64,000 nucleotides of DNA from Candidatus Competibacteraceae bacterium (lineage in GTDB: Bacteria; Pseudomonadota; Gammaproteobacteria; Competibacterales; Competibacteraceae), in assembly GCA_016713505.1 (NCBI GenBank), contig JADJPA010000001.1:2803501-2867500 (forward strand). Direction: 5' to 3'. A model generated the notes under the pieces. That model was not told the origin of the DNA, ran no database searches, and saw only the letters and a program-made list of their open reading frames with translations. Below are positions 8,388 through 16,963 of the stretch, one piece after another; the stretch's first letter is position 1; each line of letters starts with the position of its first letter. Both the position numbers and the translations under genes were made by a program.

Positions 8388-10468
8388 AAAGTAAAATGCG
8401 CTTGGCTCGGCTCGCACGCTGTTCGCTCATCATCGCTCTAGGAGGGCTTATGGCTACGTCTTTATCCGCCGCACCCCTGACCTTAAAGCGGGTGTTGTTG
8501 TCCAGCGGCGGCGTGGGTTATTTCGAATACGAAGCGCAAGTCGAGGGCGCAACCGAATTGACGCTGGAAGCTCCTTTAAACCAGATGGACGATATTTTGA
8601 AAAGCCTGATCGTCTACGACGATCTCGGCGCCGTCAATACGATTACTTTGCCCGGCAAAGAATCGCTCGATCAGATTTTCCGCGACCTGCCGTTCAATGC
8701 CGCCGCCTTGGCTTCACCGGTCGACTTGTTGAATACCTTGCAGGGCGCGGAGGTGGAAATCAAAGGAGGCAGCGCATTGCAAGGACGTTTGCTCAAGGTG
8801 ACGGCGGACACCGTACTCTTGCCTGACAAGCTCGGCAGCACCACCCGCCACCGCATCACCGTCATGACTCCGCAGGGTTTGCGGCAAGCGGTTTTGGAAG
8901 ACATCGAGGCCTTGCGTTTTACCGACCCTGTCTTGCAGGAGCAAATGCAAAAAGCGCTCACCGCAGTCAGCGAACACCGCGCGCAAAACAGCCGTACCCT
9001 GCGCGTGCAAGTCAAAAGCGCTGGCAAGCGCACTGTGCGGGCCGGTTACGTGGTGGAAGCGCCGCTGTGGAAAACCAGCTATCGACTGAATCTGGACGCT
9101 AGCCTACAGCCCAATACCCCAGTACAAAGTCGCCTACAGGGTTGGGCGCTGCTGGAAAACATGAGCGGGCAGGATTGGGAAGGGGTGGAACTGACGCTGG
9201 CCTCCGGCAATCCCGTCACTTTCCGTCAAGCGCTTTATCAAGCGTATTTCGTCAAACGCCCGGAAGTGCCGGTCGAAGTGCTGGGACGGGTGTTGCCACG
9301 GCTGGATACCGGCACGGTGGCAATGGAGCTGGCGAAGCCTTTGCAAGCCGCTCCTCCCGCTCCGGCCATGTCTCCACAGGCGTCGCAGGATTCAGAGGGG
9401 CGCCTCGGCGCGTCCGAAAATCAGTTACGTCGATCATTCAGCAAGCAGATGTATGGCGGCGTCCAGGAGAGCGCGAGCGATGCGGTTCACCAAGAAACCG
9501 CCACCGGTACGGAAGGCGTCGAGCAAGTCCTGTTTACCCTGCCGACCCCGGTCAGCGTCAAGAACGGTTATGCCGTCTTGCTGCCCATCGCCGACCGCAA
9601 CATCCCTACGTTGCGGGTCAGTCTGTTTCAACCTTCCACTCAAGCAAATTATCCGCTGGCCTCAGTCCAGTTGACCAACGACACCCCAACCAGCTTGCCG
9701 CCGGGCGTCATCACCATCTACGAGCAAATGAATTATCTGGGCGACGGCCGCTTATCCGCGCTGCCCGTCGGCGACCAACGGCTGGTCAGCTTCGCGCTCG
9801 ACACCAAGATCAACGTCAATAAAACCGAGGACCAAACCAGCACTGTCAGCCAAGGCAAGCTCAGCGATGGCGTGTTCCATTCAACGACGCTGGAAAAGGC
9901 CACAACCACTTACCGGATCAAGAGCCTCCATGCCGACGACCGCTTGCTCTGGATCGAACAGCCTCAGCAAGAGGATTGGAAACTGGTCGCTCCCGATCCG
10001 AAGACGGTGCAACTGACGCCCGATGCTTACCGTGTCCCACAAGTGCTGAAGAAGAATGCTGAAACTCAGACGCAGGTCGTCTTGCAATACAACCTGGAAG
10101 AAGCGATAGCGCTGACCGATCTCAACGCCGAACAACTGCTGGCTTACGCGGCTGCTAGCGAGCTTGATGACGCTCTGAAACAGGTGTTTGTCAAGCTGGG
10201 AGAGTGGCGCGGTCAAATCGACGCCCTAAAGCGGGACATCGAGCAAGTGGAAGAACAGCGGCAGGCGCTGTTCAAGGACCAGGAGCGCTTGCGGGAAAAT
10301 CTCAGCCGCGCACCGGCCAACAGCGATCTCGCCAAGCGTTATCTCAAAAAGCTCGACGCTCAGGAAAACGCCCTTGAAGCTCTAAATGCCAACACCCAGG
10401 AAAAACGCGCTGCTTTGGATAAGCTTCAACAGCAGTTCGGCCAATACCTTCGCGGGCTGTCGCTGTAA
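8384..10468 (+). CDS. Exported DUF4139-type protein of unknown function
   Basis: 694 aa. A signal peptide (RCSLIIALGGLMATSLSA, cleavage near SAA-PLT) is followed by a mixed alpha/beta body beginning KRVLLSSGGVGYFEYEAQV. The middle contains a DUF4139-type segment (YEQMNYLGDGRLSALP region), and the last 100 residues form a charged coiled coil (RGQIDALKRDIEQVEEQRQ onward). The molecular role is not known. The ATG overlaps the murU stop as ATGA, so it is expressed with the cell-wall recycling pair; this suggests, but does not show, an envelope role. A Pro/Ala/Ser-rich insert near residues 325-370 looks disordered. Confidence 0.75.
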   Translation: MKSKMRLARLARCSLIIALGGLMATSLSAAPLTLKRVLLSSGGVGYFEYEAQVEGATELTLEAPLNQMDDILKSLIVYDDLGAVNTITLPGKESLDQIFRDLPFNAAALASPVDLLNTLQGAEVEIKGGSALQGRLLKVTADTVLLPDKLGSTTRHRITVMTPQGLRQAVLEDIEALRFTDPVLQEQMQKALTAVSEHRAQNSRTLRVQVKSAGKRTVRAGYVVEAPLWKTSYRLNLDASLQPNTPVQSRLQGWALLENMSGQDWEGVELTLASGNPVTFRQALYQAYFVKRPEVPVEVLGRVLPRLDTGTVAMELAKPLQAAPPAPAMSPQASQDSEGRLGASENQLRRSFSKQMYGGVQESASDAVHQETATGTEGVEQVLFTLPTPVSVKNGYAVLLPIADRNIPTLRVSLFQPSTQANYPLASVQLTNDTPTSLPPGVITIYEQMNYLGDGRLSALPVGDQRLVSFALDTKINVNKTEDQTSTVSQGKLSDGVFHSTTLEKATTTYRIKSLHADDRLLWIEQPQQEDWKLVAPDPKTVQLTPDAYRVPQVLKKNAETQTQVVLQYNLEEAIALTDLNAEQLLAYAAASELDDALKQVFVKLGEWRGQIDALKRDIEQVEEQRQALFKDQERLRENLSRAPANSDLAKRYLKKLDAQENALEALNANTQEKRAALDKLQQQFGQYLRGLSL

Positions 10469-10510
10469 AGCGTCTGGCCGTGGGCGGCTCATCCGCTCCG
10501 GCGCGGTTCT

Positions 10511-11197
10511 TCAGCCAATATTGTGGCGAACGTCCTGCCCTTCGATGATATAGATCACATACTCGGCCAGATTTTGCGCCCGTTCGGCGACCCGCTTCAG
10601 GGCCTTCAGCGCGATCGCCATGTCGATGATCGTCGCCACCGCCAGTTCGCCATCGAGAACGCTGGCGCTCAGCGCGCGTAGGATAGCCTGAAATACATCA
10701 TCCGCTTTATCGGTGCGAACCAGCGTCCAGGATTGCTCTACGTCCAGTCGAACCAAGCAATCGAGCGCCAGCTTGATCCGCTGGCTCGCTATTGCGGCCA
10801 ATTGATCCACTTCTTCAGGCAGGCCGCCAGGCAGTCGAACGCCGCGCTCATGAATGCTCAGCGTTCTTTCGGCGATGGTTTTAGCCTCATCACCGATTCG
10901 CTCCAGGTCGTTGACCGCCTTGTTCAATGACATCACCAAGCGCAGATCAGTGCTCATCGGTTGCCGGCGGCTGAGCAAGCGCACGCAGCTTCGATCGATT
11001 TCCATGTCCCAGCGGTTTACCGCATGATCGCCGGCGATCACTTCTCGCGCCGCCTCGGCGTCGACCGTTCGAAAAACCTCACATGCGCGGCTGACCTGCC
11101 GTTCCACCGTCTGACCCATCTCCAACACCAAATTGACGATTTGCTGGATTTCCGCATCGAAGCGCTTGACGGTATGTTGGCTGTTGGCGAACGCCAT
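10511..11197 (-). CDS. phoU: Phosphate signalling regulator PhoU
   Basis: 228 aa made of two similar three-helix bundles, the PhoU fold. Metal-binding-type acidic clusters recur in both halves (NDLERIGDEAKTIAER; LKRVAERAQNLAEYV). PhoU links the Pst phosphate transporter to PhoR, restraining PhoB signalling and phosphate uptake when phosphate is plentiful. No pst or phoBR genes are in view, so it stands apart from the usual pst operon here. It ends 42 bases from the convergent DUF4139 gene. Confidence 0.93.
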   Translation of the reverse strand: MAFANSQHTVKRFDAEIQQIVNLVLEMGQTVERQVSRACEVFRTVDAEAAREVIAGDHAVNRWDMEIDRSCVRLLSRRQPMSTDLRLVMSLNKAVNDLERIGDEAKTIAERTLSIHERGVRLPGGLPEEVDQLAAIASQRIKLALDCLVRLDVEQSWTLVRTDKADDVFQAILRALSASVLDGELAVATIIDMAIALKALKRVAERAQNLAEYVIYIIEGQDVRHNIG

Positions 11198-11222
11198 GGG
11201 ACGAAATTCCTCTTGTTAGGAT

Positions 11223-12002
11223 TTATCCACTAGTGCCCGATGGCACAACGACCGGCACATTACTGATTTGCGTCATGGTGCCTTCGATCCAGTCTTCTAC
11301 CTTCTGATTCAGCTCCTGAGCCGAATGGCCGGCACTCTCAATCAAAGGACCAAAGACCACCTGAACCGTTCCAGGATACTTGAGAAATCCCCGTCGGGGC
11401 CAAAATTCCCCGGCGTTCAGCGCCACCGGCAGCACTGGATATTGACTGTGAGTGGCGAGCACCGCGCCTCCCACCCCGTAACGCTTACGGACGCCGGGTG
11501 AGGTGCGGGTCCCTTCGGGGAAGATCAGAACCCACTGCCCTTGCCGCAGATGCTTTACGCCCTGCCGGATGACCTGTTTGACCGCTGAGGTGCCCGACTC
11601 GCGGTTAATCGCAATCGGGCGCAGCAACGCCAGCGCCCAACCGAAAAACGGCAACCACAGCAGCTCGCGCTTCAAAACCCATGCGAGGGGAGGCAGGTAT
11701 TGATGAAAAAAAATCGTCTCCCACGTCGACTGATGCTTGGCCATCACGACGACCGGGCGGTTGGGAATATGTTCGGTACCGCTCAAACGATAAGCGATCC
11801 CACACGTCACGCGCAGCCACCAAATATTAAAGCGCGCCCAAAGCTGCGATATCCGATAGCGATAGAGGAAGGGAAGAAAAAAGCTCAATACGATGGCAAG
11901 GCCGACGATCCCGACCGAGATCAACATGCCCGCTGAAAATAGCAACGATCGCAAGAATAAGTTCACAACGGCGAAGGAAAAACGATGGGCTCGGACAGAC
12001 AT
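11223..12002 (-). CDS. plsC: 1-acyl-sn-glycerol-3-phosphate acyltransferase (PlsC family)
   Basis: 259 aa from ATG 12002, 19 bases after the gmhB stop (a longer frame to a TTG at 12038 exists). One N-terminal membrane segment (about residues 20-45) precedes the acyltransferase motifs: KHQSTWE, then FPEGTR. It acylates lysophosphatidate to phosphatidate at the inner membrane. The first motif is HX4E rather than HX4D, a variant I recall in many beta- and gammaproteobacterial members. The order glyQ-glyS-gmhB-plsC is a familiar one. A close paralogue acylating another lipid cannot be excluded. Confidence 0.85.
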   Translation of the reverse strand: MSVRAHRFSFAVVNLFLRSLLFSAGMLISVGIVGLAIVLSFFLPFLYRYRISQLWARFNIWWLRVTCGIAYRLSGTEHIPNRPVVVMAKHQSTWETIFFHQYLPPLAWVLKRELLWLPFFGWALALLRPIAINRESGTSAVKQVIRQGVKHLRQGQWVLIFPEGTRTSPGVRKRYGVGGAVLATHSQYPVLPVALNAGEFWPRRGFLKYPGTVQVVFGPLIESAGHSAQELNQKVEDWIEGTMTQISNVPVVVPSGTSG

Positions 12003-12021
12003 AACGGTTCGGCTCGGACCC

Positions 12022-12564
12022 TCAGCCACTACGGGCAATCAAGAAATCGGCCACGGCGGCCAGATCATCGAACACCTCAACATTGGCGCAAATCCCTAAA
12101 TCCTGTTCGAGCGTTTTCGCGCCCTTACCAGTCCGCACCAGCAAAGGCCAAGCGTTGGCCGCGCGAGCCGCCCGAATATCCCGCGCGCTATCGCCCACCA
12201 CCGGCACCGCCGTCAAACCGCATTTCAAACGCCGGCCGATCTCCAAAAACATACCTGGATTGGGCTTGCGAAAGGGGTTGGCTTCATCCACATCCGGGCA
12301 GAAAAAAACCGCATCGATCAAGCCACCCATCTCTTGTGCCATCCGATGCATTTTCCGGTGGATCAGGTTGAGGGTGTGCAGGTCGAACAACCCTCGGGCG
12401 AGCCCCGACTGATTGGTGGCCACCACGACCCGGTAACCGGCATGGCTGAGGCGAGCGATGGCTTCGAGACTGCCAGGGAGCGGTATCCACTCCTCAGGGG
12501 ATTTGATAAAAGCGTCCGACTCTTCGTTGACGACGCCATCACGGTCCAAGATGATCAATTTCAT
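12022..12564 (-). CDS. gmhB: D,D-heptose 1,7-bisphosphate 7-phosphatase GmhB
   Basis: 180 aa HAD-superfamily phosphatase. Motif I is ILDRDGVVN, motif II VVATNQSG, and the later acidic motif is VVGDSARD. GmhB removes the C7 phosphate of D-glycero-beta-D-manno-heptose 1,7-bisphosphate in ADP-heptose synthesis for the LPS core. A histidinol-phosphatase-like role is possible for this fold, but the position between glyS and plsC and the length match GmhB. No other heptose genes are in the window. Confidence 0.87.
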   Translation of the reverse strand: MKLIILDRDGVVNEESDAFIKSPEEWIPLPGSLEAIARLSHAGYRVVVATNQSGLARGLFDLHTLNLIHRKMHRMAQEMGGLIDAVFFCPDVDEANPFRKPNPGMFLEIGRRLKCGLTAVPVVGDSARDIRAARAANAWPLLVRTGKGAKTLEQDLGICANVEVFDDLAAVADFLIARSG

Positions 12565-12614
12565 TCTAACTATCGACTATCAGCGCCTGTATCTGGCATC
12601 AGCATACGAGCGTT

Positions 12615-12630
12615 TGTTTCACGTGAAACA
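12615..12630. promoter_or_regulatory. parS centromere site 1
   Basis: TGTTTCACGTGAAACA, a perfect 16-base palindrome identical to the consensus ParB-binding site parS. It lies between the gmhB start and the glyS stop, about 28 kb from oriC, the expected neighbourhood for chromosomal parS. Confidence 0.93.
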
Positions 12631-12667
12631 GCATTTTTCGAACATCCCGCAGCGCATTCCCAAACAA

Positions 12668-12683
12668 TGTTTCACGTGAAACA
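12668..12683. promoter_or_regulatory. parS centromere site 2
   Basis: A second perfect TGTTTCACGTGAAACA, centre-to-centre 53 bases from the first, in the same gmhB-glyS intergenic space. Paired perfect sites make chance very unlikely. Confidence 0.93.
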
Positions 12684-12696
12684 ATCCATTGGCCCC

Positions 12697-14772
12697 TCAT
12701 TCCTGGAGCCGTGAAAAATCCGCCACCCGCAGAAACAAGCTGCTGAGCTCGTTCAACAAAGCCAGGCGATTGTCGCGCAAGGCAGGATCCTCGGCCATGA
12801 CCATCACCCTATCGAAGAAAACATCCACGGGTTCGCGCAAGCCCGCCAGCCGACGGAGCGCTTCCGCATAAAGCCCGCTTTCCATCAGCGGCACCACCTC
12901 GGAGGCCAATTCCGCCAACCGGCCGGCCAGCGCCTGTTCGGGCTCCTCGACCAGGCGCTCGGGTTGAATCGCAAACGGCAACACGGTTTCGACTTTTTTG
13001 AGGATGTTGCGGATCCGTTTGTTGGCGGCGGTCAGGCTGGCCGCCTCCGGCAGCGCTCGGAAGGCATCGACGGCGCGCACGCGGCGGTCGAAATCCAGCG
13101 GCCGGCTCGGCTGGCATTCCAGCACCGCCTCGACGGTATCGGCGCGCACCCCCTGATCCAGATAATAGCCGCGCAGCCGCTCCACTATGAATTCAAAAAC
13201 GGTCTTGACCACCTGCTCGGCCCGAACGGCCGGTTCGAAACCGGCGGCGGCGCGCTCCAGCGTAGCCGCCAGATCGAGATCCAATTCGCCCTCGATCAGA
13301 ATTCGTAAGACACCCAACGCGGCCCGTCGCAACGCGAAGGGGTCCTTGGCGCCGGAAGGCGGCTGGCCGATGGCGAAAATCCCCAGCAAGGTATCGATTC
13401 GGTCAGCCAGCGCCAGGGCGCGGCCGGTGGCGGAAACGGGCAACCGATCGCCGGCGAAGCGCGGTAAGTACTGTTCTTCCTGAGCTTGCGCGACTTCAGC
13501 GTCTTCCTGGTCGTGCAGGGCGTAATAGCGGCCCATGATCCCTTGGAGCTCTGGAAACTCCTGCACCATCTGGGTCAGTAGATCGCACTTGGCCAATCGC
13601 GCCGCCCGTTCCGCCCAATCCGGGTTACCGCGCCCGTGCTCGGCGATAAAGCGCGCCAGTACGGCCACCCGCCGGCTCTTATCGGCCACAGTCCCCAGCT
13701 TCTGCTGGAAAACGACCTGTTCGAGGGCGGCCTGCCGCGCCGCTAGCGGTTGTTTGCGATCCTGATTCCAGAAAAATTCGGCGTCGCTGAAGCGGGGCCG
13801 GATGACTCGTTCGTTCCCGGCCCGCACTTGCGCGGGATCACGGCTTTCCAGATTCGTCATGGTAATGAAGTGCGGCAACATCTGACCGTTCGCGTCCACC
13901 ACCGGGAAATAGCGCTGATTATCCTGCATGGTGCTGATCAACGCTTCGGAAGGCACATCAAGAAAACGTTGCTCGAAGTTGCCGGCCAGCGCCACCGGCC
14001 ACTCGACCAAGGCCGTCACTTCATCGAGCAATTCCGGTTTGATGACCGCCGTTCCATGCAACTGTGAGGCGACCGCTTCCGCTTGGGCGCGCACTTTATC
14101 GCGCCGCTCGGCGAAATCGGCGATCACCTTACCCTCAAGAGCGAGTTGTCGGGCATACTCGCTTGGAGCAGTCAGCAGGATCGGCTCCGGGCGGTGGAAG
14201 CGATGGCCGCGCGTCTCCCGACCGGTTTTGACTCCCATGATGCTGGCGGGAATGATGTCATCGCCAAAGAGCAATACCACCCAATGCACCGGCCGGACAA
14301 ACTCCTCGTCGCGATCGCCCCAGCGCATCCGCTTCGGGATCGGCAACCCCGCGAGCGCGGCTTCGACCACGCCGGGAATCAAGTCAGCGGTCGCCGCGCC
14401 TGCTTCGGTACTGACGTGGATCAGCCAGGCTCCCTTAGCGGTTTCCAGCCGCTGTAATTCGGCGACGCTCACCCCGCAGGAGCGAGCAAAACCTTCCGCC
14501 GCATTCGTGGGCTTGCCGTCGGGGCCGAAGGCGGCGCTCAAGGCCGGCCCACGCCGTTCCAACTGGCGGTCGGGTTGCCGGACCGGCAGACGATCGATCA
14601 GGACCGCCAGACGACGTGCAGTAGCGAAACGTCGGATGGCGTCGTTCGGAAACCCCGCCTTGGCCAGACCCTCTCTGATGCCTTTTTCAAACGCTAGCGC
14701 CAGATCGAACAGCGCTTTTGGCGGCAGTTCCTCGGTGCCGATTTCAATGAGCAGATCGCGGAACTCAGGCAT
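12697..14772 (-). CDS. glyS: Glycyl-tRNA synthetase beta subunit
   Basis: 691 aa from ATG 14772 (689 aa in E. coli); the family N-terminus PEFRDLLIEIGTEELPPKAL fixes the start. The beta subunit carries the HD-like and tRNA-binding regions of the alpha2beta2 bacterial glycyl-tRNA synthetase and needs GlyQ for catalysis. Its start lies inside the last codons of glyQ (8-base overlap), so translation is coupled. The 3' end abuts the intergenic stretch holding parS sites 1 and 2. Confidence 0.95.
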   Translation of the reverse strand: MPEFRDLLIEIGTEELPPKALFDLALAFEKGIREGLAKAGFPNDAIRRFATARRLAVLIDRLPVRQPDRQLERRGPALSAAFGPDGKPTNAAEGFARSCGVSVAELQRLETAKGAWLIHVSTEAGAATADLIPGVVEAALAGLPIPKRMRWGDRDEEFVRPVHWVVLLFGDDIIPASIMGVKTGRETRGHRFHRPEPILLTAPSEYARQLALEGKVIADFAERRDKVRAQAEAVASQLHGTAVIKPELLDEVTALVEWPVALAGNFEQRFLDVPSEALISTMQDNQRYFPVVDANGQMLPHFITMTNLESRDPAQVRAGNERVIRPRFSDAEFFWNQDRKQPLAARQAALEQVVFQQKLGTVADKSRRVAVLARFIAEHGRGNPDWAERAARLAKCDLLTQMVQEFPELQGIMGRYYALHDQEDAEVAQAQEEQYLPRFAGDRLPVSATGRALALADRIDTLLGIFAIGQPPSGAKDPFALRRAALGVLRILIEGELDLDLAATLERAAAGFEPAVRAEQVVKTVFEFIVERLRGYYLDQGVRADTVEAVLECQPSRPLDFDRRVRAVDAFRALPEAASLTAANKRIRNILKKVETVLPFAIQPERLVEEPEQALAGRLAELASEVVPLMESGLYAEALRRLAGLREPVDVFFDRVMVMAEDPALRDNRLALLNELSSLFLRVADFSRLQE

Positions 14773-15700
14773 GGGCGACCTCTTGGCCCTGAGCGGCGGT
14801 CTGTCGGGCGCGCATCGGAAAACCGAGGGCGGCACGGGCATCGTAATAGGCTTGTGCCACCGCCCGCGCCAGGGTACGGACCCGCAGGATATAGCGCTGG
14901 CGCTCGGTGACAGAAATCGCCTTGCGGGCGTCTAGCAAGTTGAAGGTATGGGAGGCTTTCAAGGTCATCTCATAAGCCGGCAAGGGCAAGCCAAGCGCAA
15001 TCAGCCGCGCGCTCTCGGCTTCGCAAGTATCGAACCAGCCAAACAGCGCGGCGGTATCAGCCTGCTCGAAATTGTAGGTGGACATTTCCACCTCGTTTTG
15101 GTGGAACACGTCGCCATAGGTCACCCGCCCCAACGGCCCGTCGGTCCAGAGCAGATCGAACACGCTTTCCACGCCTTGTAGGTACATGGCGATGCGTTCC
15201 AGGCCATAGGTGATCTCACCGGTGACCGGTTTGCAATCCAAGCCGCCGACCTGCTGGAAATAAGTGAATTGGGTGATCTCCATGCCGTTCAGCCACACTT
15301 CCCAGCCTAGCCCCCACGCGCCTAGGGTCGGAGATTCCCAATTGTCTTCGACGAAGCGAATATCGTGAATCAATGGGTCGAGGCCGAGTTGCTTGAGCGA
15401 TCCCAGGTAAAGCTCCTGAAGCGCCAACGGCGAGGGTTTGATGACCACCTGATATTGATAATAGTGTTGTAAGCGGTTCGGATTTTCGCCGTAGCGGCCG
15501 TCGGTGGGGCGGCGGGAGGGTTGGACGTAGGCGGCGCTCCACGGTTCGGGGCCGATCGCGCGCAGGAAAGTGGCGGGATGAAAGGTCCCCGCGCCCACTT
15601 CCATATCGTAGGGTTGCAGCAGTACGCAGCCTTGAGCAGCCCAATAGTCTTGCAGGGCCAAAATCAGCCCCTGAAAAGTTGAAACATCGCGCACGAGCAT
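14765..15700 (-). CDS. glyQ: Glycyl-tRNA synthetase alpha subunit
   Basis: 311 aa (303 in E. coli). It contains the class II catalytic core: TFQGLILALQDYWAAQGC at the N-terminus, GTFHPATFLRA (motif 2 region) and GLERIAMYLQGV (motif 3 region). It activates glycine and charges tRNA-Gly together with GlyS. It is first in the glyQ-glyS-gmhB-plsC run. The 240 bases upstream carry two further parS-like sites and must contain its promoter. Confidence 0.95.
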   Translation of the reverse strand: MLVRDVSTFQGLILALQDYWAAQGCVLLQPYDMEVGAGTFHPATFLRAIGPEPWSAAYVQPSRRPTDGRYGENPNRLQHYYQYQVVIKPSPLALQELYLGSLKQLGLDPLIHDIRFVEDNWESPTLGAWGLGWEVWLNGMEITQFTYFQQVGGLDCKPVTGEITYGLERIAMYLQGVESVFDLLWTDGPLGRVTYGDVFHQNEVEMSTYNFEQADTAALFGWFDTCEAESARLIALGLPLPAYEMTLKASHTFNLLDARKAISVTERQRYILRVRTLARAVAQAYYDARAALGFPMRARQTAAQGQEVAHA

Positions 15701-15806
15701 CTCCGAAATCCGAAGGGGACGGTTGTGCCGCCTTCAGAGTGCAGTTCTTGGATCACTAGTTTCCAAGTATAGCCCGGCGACCGGGTTGGATTCATCCTAG
15801 GATCAA

Positions 15807-15822
15807 GGTTTCACGTGAAACC
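15807..15822. promoter_or_regulatory. parS-like site 3
   Basis: GGTTTCACGTGAAACC, a perfect palindrome that differs from consensus parS only at the outermost base pair on each side. It lies upstream of glyQ. Confidence 0.8.
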
Positions 15823-15831
15823 AAAAACGAA

Positions 15832-15847
15832 GGTTTCACGTGAAACA
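15832..15847. promoter_or_regulatory. parS-like site 4
   Basis: GGTTTCACGTGAAACA, one mismatch to consensus parS, starting 25 bases from site 3, in the space between glyQ and the divergent zinc-ribbon gene. Confidence 0.82.
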
Positions 15848-15941
15848 TTCACCGACTAAACTTGCTTTGCGCAAAAGCGGGTAAAAAACGAGTATCCCTC
15901 CACTCGTGCTGAGGGCGGCCCATCCCACGGAGAGCAGACCG

Positions 15942-16940
15942 ATGCGTTGTCCAGACTGCAAGCACAATCAGAAGTACCGAGATGGGACACGGTGTGGCAC
16001 GTGTAATTATCGATTTGTCTTTCGAAAAAAAAATGACCGGATCAGCGATTTCACCTTCCGGCAGATCAGCCAACGCTTATCGGATGATGGCCACCAAGCA
16101 TTTACAGTCACTCAACTCGCGCTAGCCATCTGTCGGCACTGGCGAAAACACTACCTGGGGCCCATCGGTTACAGCATCATCATCCTGCTGATTTCGGTGT
16201 TCGTCGGCTTGATGGCGCATCCCAAAGTGGGGCTAGGCGTGTTTCTGGCCTTGTCAGTGCTTGCCATGCTCTTGCACCGCTGGGGGAAAACCGGTCTTCC
16301 TTTCGGCGAGGCCCGCAAGCTGGTGGAGCGCTACCATCAAGCGCATCCCATCGCCGCCCTGGCGGACGGCCGCGCTTTTCAGCGAAACACTGAATCGGTC
16401 GACCTTGAAGATTTATCGTATGCACCGGAGCGGATTTTGGTGGTGGAACGCGACGATCTGGTCGATATGCTGATCCGCAACCGCTTCCATTTGAATCATA
16501 AAAGTGTTGTCGTCAGCCGCACGGGTTATCCAGAAAAAGTGTTCGCCGCGTGCCGGGAATTTCTGAAAAACCATCCCAACACGCCGGTACAGATCCTCCA
16601 TGACGCCTCCCCGCCAGGATTCGCCCTGACCGCGCAACTGTCCACCGAGCCAAAATGGGACTTCGCACAGCGATCTCTGGTTGACCTAGGCATTTCCAGA
16701 ACGTCGCTCCAAGGGGGTTCCTTGCTTCCCTGGCTACCTCCGCCCGCCGCCAAACGCGGCGCTTTCAGCGGCAACTCCACTAAAATGCTGAGCACCGGCC
16801 ACCGAATGCCGATCGATTATGTCGGGCCAAAACCGTTGCTAAGTTTGCTGGGAACGGCGGTAGTCGGCGGTGCGTTGCTGCTGGCCGCACCGGATGCGTC
16901 GGTCGGAAGCGATATCAGCGTGGAAGCCGACTATGGTTGA
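15942..16940 (+). CDS. Zinc-ribbon membrane protein of unknown function
   Basis: 332 aa from ATG 15942. The N-terminus is a zinc ribbon (MRCPDCKHNQ and RCGTCNYRF: two CxxC pairs, residues 3-6 and 18-21). A basic stretch follows, then two adjacent hydrophobic helices (about 72-115), a soluble alpha/beta domain (about 120-240, with ILVVERDDLVDMLIRN and a VQILHDASPPG end), and a third hydrophobic helix near 305-322. The soluble domain suggests a Rossmann or Toprim-like fold, but I do not recognise the family. It ends 23 bases before the asparagine-synthetase-like gene, with which it probably forms an operon. Confidence 0.7.
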   Translation: MRCPDCKHNQKYRDGTRCGTCNYRFVFRKKNDRISDFTFRQISQRLSDDGHQAFTVTQLALAICRHWRKHYLGPIGYSIIILLISVFVGLMAHPKVGLGVFLALSVLAMLLHRWGKTGLPFGEARKLVERYHQAHPIAALADGRAFQRNTESVDLEDLSYAPERILVVERDDLVDMLIRNRFHLNHKSVVVSRTGYPEKVFAACREFLKNHPNTPVQILHDASPPGFALTAQLSTEPKWDFAQRSLVDLGISRTSLQGGSLLPWLPPPAAKRGAFSGNSTKMLSTGHRMPIDYVGPKPLLSLLGTAVVGGALLLAAPDASVGSDISVEADYG

Positions 16941-16963
16941 AACCGTCGGAGAACGGTAACGCC

